Source: Bryobacterales bacterium
GTDB taxonomy: Bacteria > Acidobacteriota > Terriglobia > Bryobacterales > Bryobacteraceae
Assembly: GCA_003142355.1 (NCBI GenBank)
Contig: PLMF01000113.1
Location: 42,993 to 55,516, forward strand
Reading direction: 5' to 3'
DNA length: 12,524 bases
Below, in pieces: positions 7,154 to 12,524 of the stretch. A program made the position numbers and the translations under genes. The notes below the pieces were generated by a model. That model was not told the DNA's origin, did not search any database, and saw only the letters and a program-made list of their open reading frames with translations. Numbering within the stretch: position 1 is the stretch's first letter; each line of letters begins with the position of its first letter.

Positions 7154-7462
7154 GTGGAAGCTGTCAACCGCAAACTCATTCGTCCGTCTCTTAACGAGAT
7201 CAAAGAACAGATCGCGCCTCCCCGCCGGGCCGCCCCGCCGCAGAAAAAGCCTGTTCCGCCGGATCAGACCAATGCGGAGAATTTTTACTACGTGAAACAG
7301 ATGCAGGCCAAGACCGCCATGGTCTTCGTGCTGCGCGATGGAGAAACACTTCACGGAACCATCGAATGGTACGACCGGTGCTGCCTGAAAGTGAATCGAA
7401 CCGGCGAGGCCAACCTGCTGCTCTACAAGCCGTGTATCAAGTACATGTACAAGGAGGGGTGA
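7154..7462 (+). CDS. hfq: Hfq-like Sm-domain RNA-binding protein
   Basis: 102 residues. Residues 1-42 are a basic, proline-rich tail, unusually long for Hfq. Residues 43-100 are an Sm fold: Sm1 spans about 43-80 (ENFYYVKQMQAKTAMVFVLR, DGETLHGTIEWYDRCCLKVN) and Sm2 is LLYKPCIKYMYK (89-100). This aligns with E. coli Hfq LNALRRERVPV ... NGIKLQGQIESFDQ ... YKHAI. Hfq hexamers bind U-rich and A-rich RNA and mediate small-RNA regulation. Oddity: the YKH motif of Sm2 reads Tyr91-Lys92-Pro93, so the uridine-contacting His is replaced. The start is a GTG at 7154, supported by GAAGGA 9 bases upstream; no in-frame ATG precedes it. A weak -10 (CATAAT, 7127-7132) lies close upstream. Its 3' end overlaps the convergent thioesterase gene by 26 bp. 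The symbol marks the family; this is a divergent member. Confidence 0.82.
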   Translation: MEAVNRKLIRPSLNEIKEQIAPPRRAAPPQKKPVPPDQTNAENFYYVKQMQAKTAMVFVLRDGETLHGTIEWYDRCCLKVNRTGEANLLLYKPCIKYMYKEG

Positions 7463-7946
7463 GAGGTGGAAAATGCGTCTGACCCCTTTTTGAGAGGCGA
7501 TACTCGCGGCGTTCTCCAGCTTCGCGGAAGCGCCGCTTTTCCTCTTCGGTTTCCGGAACGACGGGCGCAACGGCAGTGGCGTTCCCGATCTCATTGAGGG
7601 CCACGAACGTCAAGTGGGCGGAGCAGGTATGCAGGCGCTCGCCGGTCATGAGGTTCTCGGTGACCACCTTGACTCCCACTTCCATGGATGTGCGGAAGAC
7701 GCGGTTCACGGAGGAGTTCAGAATGATCAGTTCCCCGATATGGACCGGGTGGAGGAAATGCAAGCCATCGACGGAAGCCGTGACGACGGGCTTGCGCGCG
7801 TGCCGCATGGCGGCCATGGCGCCCGCCACGTCCACCAGGTGCATGACCTTTCCGCCTAGGACGTGACCCAGGCCGTTGGCGTCGTTGGGCAGCGCCAGCT
7901 CGGAGTATTCGGACGCCGATTCGCGAACCGGTTTGCCTTCCATCAT
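7437..7946 (-). CDS. Acyl-CoA thioesterase, hotdog fold (YciA/BACH type)
   Basis: 169 residues; hydrolyses acyl-CoA to free acid and CoA in the cytoplasm. The signature is LPNDANGLGHVLGGKVMHLVD (residues 19-39), with Asn24 and Asp39 at the positions of the catalytic pair in YciA-type enzymes. It is followed by AAMRHARKPVVTASVDGLHFLHPVHIGE (45-72), the substrate-channel strand. The ATG at 7946 overlaps the stop of the upstream glycosyltransferase fusion as ATGA, implying translational coupling; a second ATG follows at 7943. The hotdog domain ends near residue 135 and is followed by a charged helix (ETEEEKRRFREAGERREYR). From residue 153 on (KRGQTHFPPLTPPCTCT) the protein is encoded by a copy of the ATGCGTCTGACCCC repeat and the antisense of the Hfq-like gene end, so this tail is probably acquired. 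Substrate chain length cannot be told. Confidence 0.88.
   Translation of the reverse strand: MMEGKPVRESASEYSELALPNDANGLGHVLGGKVMHLVDVAGAMAAMRHARKPVVTASVDGLHFLHPVHIGELIILNSSVNRVFRTSMEVGVKVVTENLMTGERLHTCSAHLTFVALNEIGNATAVAPVVPETEEEKRRFREAGERREYRLSKRGQTHFPPLTPPCTCT
7470..7491 (+). repeat. Single copy of the ATGCGTCTGACCCC repeat (copy A)
   Basis: 22 bases, AAA-ATGCGTCTGACCCC-TTTTT, identical at the shared positions to the two arms at 8380-8430. It lies between the Hfq-like stop and the conserved part of the thioesterase gene, inside the thioesterase frame, where it encodes KRGQTHF. Confidence 0.85.
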
Positions 7947-8359
7947 TCCACCCTATTTCGACGCACTTTGCGGCGCAGATAGCTCTCGACATAGGCCTGC
8001 GCCTGGCGGCTCATGGTTTCGCCGGCAGGAGGATTCACGAATGCTCCCGAGGCCACGGAGTAATCCAGCGGCCCGTGAGCAAACGGATGGTGATCCCGCT
8101 CGAGGACGTAGTAAATGCGAAGGGAAGCGCCCTGGTCCCGCGAGACCGTGAAGCGCATCGCGTCGGGACCGTCGCCGGACGGGAAGCGGGCGCAGGTTCC
8201 GCGGGCATAGCCGAGGTTGCAGAGCCGCTGGAGCATGGCTTCGTCCGGCTGCCAGGGCAGATCGGGAACCGCCCGGCAGACGCCCGCCCATCGATCGCCC
8301 AGCGGCAGAATCGCAGTCGAGGCCCGCGGTTCCACCGGATAGAAGTAGGGGCAGGACAT
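7943..8359 (-). other. C-terminal cysteine-containing domain, probably an originally separate gene
   Basis: From the internal ATG at 8359 this segment encodes 138 residues with no membrane helix. It begins MSCPYFYPVEP and contains LPLGDRWAGVC, LCNLGYARGTCARFP, DAMRFTV, YVLERDHHPFAHGPL and a C-terminal RQAQAYVESYLRRK helix. Four cysteines are spaced C3-x24-C28-x18-C47-x8-C56, which could bind a metal or Fe-S centre. I recall similar stand-alone hypothetical proteins in Acidobacteriota genomes, but cannot verify this here. No Shine-Dalgarno precedes the ATG, so if it is made separately it would depend on coupling or reinitiation. Function unknown. Confidence 0.55.
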
Positions 8360-9877
8360 TTCGGAGGTATGGTACCGCAAAAAGGGGTCAGACGCATTTT
8401 TCGCGGCGAAAAATGCGTCTGACCCCTTTTCGAAGAGCACCAGGTCTACGTCGGCGAAGGGGCCCAGGCGGCGCTGATGCCAGGTGGCGAATTCGGGGCG
8501 GCGCGCGAACCAAGTCCGCCAGTAGGTCACTTGCGGTAACCAGCCGTAGATGAGGAAACGACGCGATTGCGCCAGCGTGGAAGCCTGGGATTCGGCTAGC
8601 GGCGAATTCTCGAAGGGGAACAGGTAGATCTTGCCCGAAATGGGATATACCGCCAGGTGGGCGTAGAGGAATCCGGGCAGCGGGTAGTCGGGGCGCCAGG
8701 CCGGCGGCCGGGCCTCAATGAACGGACTGGGGCAGATCACGGGGATCTCCCCGGCGGCTTGGAGCTGGTTGACGGCGCGGGCGGCGGCGCGCCAATCGGA
8801 GTTGTGATGATTCGGCCAGAGCTGGCGCCATTGTCCCAGAAAGAGAAAGACCCCGAGGGCGAATACGGCCGAGATGCGCCGCCACTCGCCGGCGGGAATG
8901 AACAGCGCCGCCATGGCGGTGGAGGCGAGGGCCGCGCCGGGCAGCGCCAGTTGCAGGTAGCGCGGGACGAAAACCGCGTCGCCGGTCAGCCAGGAAAAGG
9001 CGTACAGGAGGATGGGCTGGCATAGCCACCACGCGGCTATGAGAACGGTCGTGGTTAGGGGGAGCGGCCTCCCGCGCCGCGCGCGCACGATCAGCCATGC
9101 GCCCAACGCGCATCCCAGTACGAGCGTCAGTTCCAGAGAGCGGAGGAGCTGCCAGAGCGACGGCAGGGGCGCAAAGACGTGCGCTCGCACGTCGCGCAGC
9201 AAAGAGAGCGTCTGCGCCGCTACCGGCAGCAGCGCGAGCGCGTAAAGGCCGAAGACCAAGACCGCGCGCTTCCCATTCAGCGGAGTCTCGCCCCGGGCCA
9301 CGCGCGCCGCGGCATAGAGCACGAATACCAGGCACGAGGGCCAGAACAACAGGTGAATGTACTCGACCAGCGCGGCACTGGCGGCGAACAACAGGCCATC
9401 GCGCCACCGTCCGAAGTCGAGCCACCTCACCAGGAACAGCAGGGCGGCCGCGAACACGCACATTCCCAGGGCGTAAGGGCGCGCGTTGGCGGCCTGGTAG
9501 TTCAGGCCCGGCAAAGCGAGGCACGCAAAGACGGCAAACCAGGCCGCTTCGGGGTGAATCAGCCGGCGTGCGAGGCCAGCCAGAAGCAGGAGGAAACCGG
9601 CCATGGCCAGGATGGACGGCAGGCGAGTCGCCACCTCGGAATACCCCAGAACCGCGCCATTCATGCGGACGACGGGGTAGTACCAGGAGCGCCACGCCTG
9701 CGGCGCGGCGTCGGCGAGAGAAGGGTGATTCGCGCCGTGCTGCGCGACAAAGACAGTGGCCATCTCATCGAGCCAGAAGCTCGAAGGCAAGGGCATGAGC
9801 CAGAGCCGGACGAGGCACACCGCCAGCAGCAGCGGAAGCAGCGCAGATTTGCCGTTACCAGTCAACCACGGAGCCAT
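7943..9877 (-). CDS. GT-C membrane glycosyltransferase (PMT/ArnT-like) fused to a small cysteine-containing protein
   Basis: A 644-residue frame in two parts. Residues 1 to about 483 are a polytopic membrane protein like the PMT_2/ArnT glycosyltransferases. These transfer sugars from polyprenyl-phosphate donors on the outer face of the inner membrane. After helix 1 comes SSFWLDEMATVF with Asp37-Glu38, the usual GT-C acidic motif, then RLPSILAMAGF and ARPYALGM, and the last recognisable part is FADVDLVLFE. Residues 484-500 are encoded by a 51-bp palindromic repeat. Residues 507-644, starting MSCPYFYPVEP, look like a separate soluble protein. The start at 9877 is chosen because an upstream ATG at 9946 would overlap the preceding dehydratase gene by 92 bp; 9877 overlaps by 23 bp. 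No clear Shine-Dalgarno is visible. It overlaps the downstream thioesterase by ATGA. The glycosyltransferase class is well supported; acceptor and donor are unknown. Confidence 0.8.
   Translation of the reverse strand: MAPWLTGNGKSALLPLLLAVCLVRLWLMPLPSSFWLDEMATVFVAQHGANHPSLADAAPQAWRSWYYPVVRMNGAVLGYSEVATRLPSILAMAGFLLLLAGLARRLIHPEAAWFAVFACLALPGLNYQAANARPYALGMCVFAAALLFLVRWLDFGRWRDGLLFAASAALVEYIHLLFWPSCLVFVLYAAARVARGETPLNGKRAVLVFGLYALALLPVAAQTLSLLRDVRAHVFAPLPSLWQLLRSLELTLVLGCALGAWLIVRARRGRPLPLTTTVLIAAWWLCQPILLYAFSWLTGDAVFVPRYLQLALPGAALASTAMAALFIPAGEWRRISAVFALGVFLFLGQWRQLWPNHHNSDWRAAARAVNQLQAAGEIPVICPSPFIEARPPAWRPDYPLPGFLYAHLAVYPISGKIYLFPFENSPLAESQASTLAQSRRFLIYGWLPQVTYWRTWFARRPEFATWHQRRLGPFADVDLVLFEKGSDAFFAAKNASDPFLRYHTSEMSCPYFYPVEPRASTAILPLGDRWAGVCRAVPDLPWQPDEAMLQRLCNLGYARGTCARFPSGDGPDAMRFTVSRDQGASLRIYYVLERDHHPFAHGPLDYSVASGAFVNPPAGETMSRQAQAYVESYLRRKVRRNRVE
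8380..8430. repeat. Perfect 51-bp palindrome built of two inverted ATGCGTCTGACCCC copies
   Basis: Two 25-base arms (8380-8404 and 8406-8430) are exact reverse complements around a single central G at 8405. Each arm carries the same core as the single copy at 7470-7491. It is 17 codons long with no stop in the reading frame of the surrounding gene, where it encodes KGSDAFF, AAKNASD and PFL. It looks like a MITE- or REP-type palindromic element. Confidence 0.9.
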
Positions 9878-11066
9878 CGTCGGGATCGAAGCGAGGCGCG
9901 TACTGCCTGGGCTCGCCCACCTGCGCTTTGAGCTTGTCTTCGTCAATCGTGATTCCCAGGCCCGGATCGGTCAGCAGCGGACGGTGGCCGTTTCTGACCG
10001 GCGGCAAGGGCTTTGCCAGGAGATCCGCATAATCGGCGTCGCCATTCTCCTGGATCAGGAAATTCGGGATGGAGGCGGCAATTTGATAGCTGGCCGCGAG
10101 GGAACAGGGTCCCTGCGGATTATGCGGCGCAATGGGCGTGTAGTAGGCTTCCGCCATGCCCGCAATGAGCCGGAGCTCGGTGATGCCGCCGGCATAGCAT
10201 ACATCGGGTTGCAGAATGGTGGCGGCGCGTTTCTCGAGAATTTCCTTGAATCCCCATTTCGTGTAGATGCGCTCGCCGGTGGCGAGGGGAATATGGGTCT
10301 TGCGGGCCAGTTCGGCCATGATATCCACGTTGAGGCATTGAACCACCTCTTCAAAGAAAAATGGCTGGTAGGGTTCGAGGGCCTTCATGAGAAGCAGCGC
10401 CGTGGGCGGTTGTACGGCGCCGTGAAAGTCGATGGCGATATCGGCGCCCGGGCCGTACTTCTGGCGGAGAGCCTTGAAGTTATCCACGACCGCATCGATG
10501 TACTTGGGGCTCTCGACGTACTTGATGGCGCCTCTTCCCAAGGCGCTCGGGCCGGTCTTCATGGCGTTGACGCCGGTCTCTTCACTAATCCTTCCATAGA
10601 CCCGGATGCGGTCCCGGGTGGGGCCGCCCAGAAGCTTGTAGACCGGGACGCCGTAGACCTTCCCTTTGATGTCCCAGAGCGCCTGATCGATGCCGCTCTG
10701 GATGGCGGTCTTGATGGGACCGCCGCGGTAGAAGGCGCCGCGGTGAATGGCCTGCCAGTGGAAGACCACGCGACAAGGATCCTGGCCCACCAGGTAGCGT
10801 CCGACCTCCTGCGCGCCGGCGGCGCAGGCTTTGGCATCGTCCTTGAGCATTTCACCCCAGCCGACGATGCCAGCGTCGGTGGAGATCTTGACAAAAACCC
10901 ATGAGTTTTTCAGAACGAAGGTTTCGAGCTTGGTGACCTTGATATTGTCGTTGGGGCCGACTGGGGCGGCGGGGCTTGGTTCGGCGGTAAAGGCCTCATC
11001 CAGACCAAGCAGCGCGCCCGTGCCGACCAATCCGCGAATTGCGGAGCGGCGATCTACTTCCGACAT
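9855..11066 (-). CDS. DgoD-like mandelate racemase/muconate lactonizing family dehydratase with Tat-like leader
   Basis: 403 residues, complete. Enolase-superfamily enzyme that should dehydrate or rearrange a sugar acid with Mg2+. Asp213 and His215 lie in IDFHGAV, Glu239 in FFEEVV, Glu265 in ATGERIYTKWGF and His315 in APHNPQGP. Relative spacing is the same as I recall for E. coli D-galactonate dehydratase (D183, H185, E209, E235, H285), a constant offset of 30, and the stretch ILQPDVCYAGGITE (284-297) is also close to it. The N-terminus, DRRSAIRGLVGTGALLG (residues 5-21), resembles a twin-arginine leader, although Ala replaces the usual Phe. GGAGGTG lies 7 bases before the ATG. It follows the alcohol dehydrogenase by 34 bp and overlaps the glycosyltransferase, so co-transcription is likely. 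It resembles the dehydratase at 1-1061 but is not a recent duplicate. Exact substrate unknown. Confidence 0.9.
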   Translation of the reverse strand: MSEVDRRSAIRGLVGTGALLGLDEAFTAEPSPAAPVGPNDNIKVTKLETFVLKNSWVFVKISTDAGIVGWGEMLKDDAKACAAGAQEVGRYLVGQDPCRVVFHWQAIHRGAFYRGGPIKTAIQSGIDQALWDIKGKVYGVPVYKLLGGPTRDRIRVYGRISEETGVNAMKTGPSALGRGAIKYVESPKYIDAVVDNFKALRQKYGPGADIAIDFHGAVQPPTALLLMKALEPYQPFFFEEVVQCLNVDIMAELARKTHIPLATGERIYTKWGFKEILEKRAATILQPDVCYAGGITELRLIAGMAEAYYTPIAPHNPQGPCSLAASYQIAASIPNFLIQENGDADYADLLAKPLPPVRNGHRPLLTDPGLGITIDEDKLKAQVGEPRQYAPRFDPDDGSVVDW

Positions 11067-11072
11067 GACACG

Positions 11073-11080
11073 ACACCTCC
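11073..11080 (-). promoter_or_regulatory. Strong ribosome binding site of the dehydratase gene
   Basis: GGAGGTG on the minus strand, with 7 bases before the ATG at 11066. It lies in the 34-bp gap after the alcohol dehydrogenase stop, where no terminator hairpin is visible. Confidence 0.6.
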
Positions 11081-11100
11081 ATGGCTATTGGTTTGGTCCC

Positions 11101-12117
11101 TTAGCTGAGATCGTTGCGGAGCACGATGCGGTAGCGGGCTTTGCCGGCTTCCAGGTGGGCCAGCGCTTCATTGGCCCGGCTCATGGGGAACTCCTCGGTG
11201 ACCGGACCGATCTGGTGCCGGGCGCAGAAATCCAGCATAGTCGCCACCGTAGCCGGAGCACCCGAAGGCGACCCGCCCACCGAGCGCTCGCCGGCAATCA
11301 GCGGGAACGCCGGAATGGGCATCGGTTCGGGCACCACACCCACGATGTGCAAACGGCCTTTGGGGGCCAGCGCAGAGAGATATGCCGTCCAATCCAGCCC
11401 GGCGTTGACAGTGGACAGAATGAAATCGAGGCTCCCCGCCGCCTGCCGCAACTGTTCCGCCGAATGCGTATCCAGCACGTGGTGGGCGCCCATGCGGCGG
11501 GCCTCGTCCGATTTCGAGGCGGAGGAAGTAAAGGCGGTCACGTGGCATCCCCACTTGTTCAGGAATTGCAGGGCCAGGTGCCCGAGACCGCCGATTCCGA
11601 CGACGCCCACCTTATGGGTGGGCAGCACGCCGCATTCGAGGAGCGGGTTGAATACGGTAATGCCGCCGCACAGCAGCGGCCCGGCCTTGGCCAAGTCGAC
11701 GCCCTCCGGAATGGGCGTGGCCCAACACCAATGGCAGCGAACCCTGGTGGCGAACGCGCCATGCCTGCCGACGATAGTCTGCTCCAGGCTCTGGCACATG
11801 TTGTGATTGCCGGTGAGGCACGGGCGGCAATGCAGGCAACTGCCGGAGTTCCAACCCAGTCCCACGGTTTGTCCGACGTGAACCGACTTGGCGCCGCGGC
11901 CCAGGGCGGAGATCTTTCCGATGGCTTCATGCCCGGGGACGAAGGGATACTGCGTGATCTGCCAGTCGTTATTCAACATCGAAAGATCGGAATGGCAAAT
12001 GCCGCAGTACTCGACGTCGATTTCGACCTGCTCGTCCGGCAGCGGCCCCGGGTCGTAGGCCAGCGGCCCCAGTTTTCCGCGCGCCTCGCGCGCGGCCAAT
12101 GCGTGAATCTCAGACAT
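11101..12117 (-). CDS. Zinc-dependent NAD(P) alcohol dehydrogenase, YahK/cinnamyl-alcohol-dehydrogenase type
   Basis: 338 residues from the ATG at 12117, normal for medium-chain dehydrogenases; interconverts aldehydes and alcohols in the cytoplasm. Catalytic zinc ligands: Cys41 in YCGICHSD, His63 in PGHEAIG, Cys150 in LLCGGIT. Structural zinc: Cys94, Cys97, Cys100 and Cys108 in the stretch SCLHCRPCLTGNHNMC. The Rossmann motif is VGIGGLGHLALQF (173-185). Ser/Lys residues after the second strand (FTSSASK) suggest NADP(H). It closely resembles E. coli YahK along its whole length. The frame is open upstream to 12282, but that extension would run into the response-regulator gene and has no family similarity. 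AGGGGGA lies 11 bases before 12117. It starts 71 bp after the response-regulator stop and leads the dehydratase gene by 34 bp. Physiological substrate unknown. Confidence 0.92.
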   Translation of the reverse strand: MSEIHALAAREARGKLGPLAYDPGPLPDEQVEIDVEYCGICHSDLSMLNNDWQITQYPFVPGHEAIGKISALGRGAKSVHVGQTVGLGWNSGSCLHCRPCLTGNHNMCQSLEQTIVGRHGAFATRVRCHWCWATPIPEGVDLAKAGPLLCGGITVFNPLLECGVLPTHKVGVVGIGGLGHLALQFLNKWGCHVTAFTSSASKSDEARRMGAHHVLDTHSAEQLRQAAGSLDFILSTVNAGLDWTAYLSALAPKGRLHIVGVVPEPMPIPAFPLIAGERSVGGSPSGAPATVATMLDFCARHQIGPVTEEFPMSRANEALAHLEAGKARYRIVLRNDLS

Positions 12118-12188
12118 GCGAATCAAGTTCCCCCTGGGTAAATGGTAGCAGGCGCGGTTGGAGGCCGGGCGTGGCGGGGCTTGCCGGA

Positions 12189-12524
12189 CTAAGATTCCAA
12201 ACCAAGCGCGCGTTTGACCTCGTCTACAGCGAATGGTTTGTCGAGCACTTCCGAGCCGCCGAGATTGAGGACCTCGGCCCACAGCGCCTCGTCTGCCTGC
12301 CGGGATACAACGATCAGAGCGAAACTTGGGCGGGCGCCCTGCGCCATAAGCAAGTCACGCCACGACCCCCGACCTTCAATCTCGGTATCACACACAACCA
12401 GTCGCGGATGGAACTTGTCGATCACCGCCTGGGCGCCGGTCAGGTCGGGAACATTCACCACCAGCCGGCGGCTGCTGTCGAGGATTTCCCGAAATGCGCG
12501 CGCATCCTCGGCCGATGCCGAGAC
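12189..12524 (-). CDS. Response-regulator receiver domain protein, 5' end outside window
   Basis: 111 codons are visible, open to the right edge, so the N-terminus with the first acidic pair is missing or only just cut. CheY-like fold: RLVVCDTEIEG with the phospho-acceptor Asp46 (numbered from the edge), FALIVVSR with Ser74 at the Thr/Ser switch position, and SEVLDKPFAVDEVKRAL with the conserved Lys96 and cis-Pro97. The protein ends directly after the last helix (GLES), so it carries no output domain after the receiver. It could be a stand-alone CheY-like protein or the C-terminal receiver of a hybrid protein. The preceding helix (EDARAFREILDS) fits receiver helix 1, which favours a stand-alone protein starting just outside the window. 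Its partner kinase is not in view. It is on the same strand as the alcohol dehydrogenase, 71 bp upstream of it. Confidence 0.78.
   Translation of the reverse strand, partial: VSASAEDARAFREILDSSRRLVVNVPDLTGAQAVIDKFHPRLVVCDTEIEGRGSWRDLLMAQGARPSFALIVVSRQADEALWAEVLNLGGSEVLDKPFAVDEVKRALGLES

Noticed and set aside
8380..8430. Intrinsic terminator formed by the palindrome
   Set aside because: The stem is bounded by A- and T-runs, but it lies inside an open frame, and a single half-copy without a hairpin occurs at 7470-7491. A mobile-type repeat explains it better, though some transcription effect cannot be excluded.
9878..9946. 23-residue N-terminal extension of the glycosyltransferase
   Set aside because: It would overlap the preceding dehydratase gene by 92 bp; the ATG at 9877 lies just before the first membrane helix.
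9756..12141. Two long overlapping plus-strand frames (382 and 436 codons)
   Set aside because: They lie opposite the DgoD-like and alcohol dehydrogenase genes, whose motifs are unambiguous. High GC keeps the opposite strand open.
12160..12186. Further copy of the REP-like GC hairpin between the response-regulator and dehydrogenase genes
   Set aside because: It shares only GGCCGGGCGTG with the hairpin at 6293-6316, with imperfect pairing afterwards; too weak to call.
12118..12282. 55-residue N-terminal extension of the alcohol dehydrogenase
   Set aside because: It would overlap the response-regulator gene, is arginine-rich without family similarity, and a Shine-Dalgarno sequence supports the start at 12117.
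1..12524. CRISPR array, tRNA gene, phage or defence system
   Set aside because: No regularly spaced repeats, tRNA-like cloverleaf, or phage or defence protein motifs were seen on either strand.

Overview
The window is GC-rich and gene-dense. It looks like a chromosomal piece of an Acidobacteriota bacterium, probably of the Solibacter/Bryobacter type. That inference rests on an Oar-like TonB-dependent receptor with an N-terminal carboxypeptidase-regulatory-like domain, a Hfq-like protein with a long basic N-terminal tail, and two enolase-superfamily enzymes carrying twin-arginine-type leaders. All identifications come from recognising families by eye; no database search was run.

Layout. Positions 1-1061 (minus) hold an exported mandelate racemase/muconate lactonizing family dehydratase cut by the window edge. 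It is divergent from a 12-helix MFS carrier of the sugar-acid (ACS) type at 1182-2441 (plus). A 378-bp gap with an AT-rich palindrome, a 16S-rRNA-like stretch and a likely promoter leads to a 1153-residue TonB-dependent receptor (2820-6281, plus). A GC-rich hairpin follows. Behind it lies a decayed trimethylamine methyltransferase (MttB) family gene (6315-6997, minus). Next are a Hfq-like Sm protein (7154-7462, plus) and a minus-strand series that is read from the right edge leftwards: a response-regulator receiver domain (partial), a YahK-type zinc alcohol dehydrogenase, a second DgoD-like dehydratase, a GT-C membrane glycosyltransferase fused to a small cysteine-containing protein, and a hotdog acyl-CoA thioesterase.

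How the genes may work together. The left half reads as an uptake and catabolic group for an acidic sugar or oligomer: outer-membrane receptor, exported acid-sugar dehydratase, inner-membrane sugar-acid carrier. The right half has short gaps or overlaps between dehydrogenase, dehydratase, glycosyltransferase and thioesterase, so they may be co-transcribed, but their functions do not form a pathway I recognise.

The most unusual feature is a small repeat family with core ATGCGTCTGACCCC. Two head-to-head copies form a perfect 51-bp palindrome (8380-8430) inside the glycosyltransferase reading frame, exactly where two formerly separate genes seem to have been joined. A third, single copy (7470-7491) forms the new C-terminal tail of the thioesterase. 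A second, REP-like element (GTAG plus a GC hairpin) supplies the stop codon of both the MFS gene and the broken MttB gene. No tRNA, CRISPR array, complete insertion sequence or transposase gene was seen.
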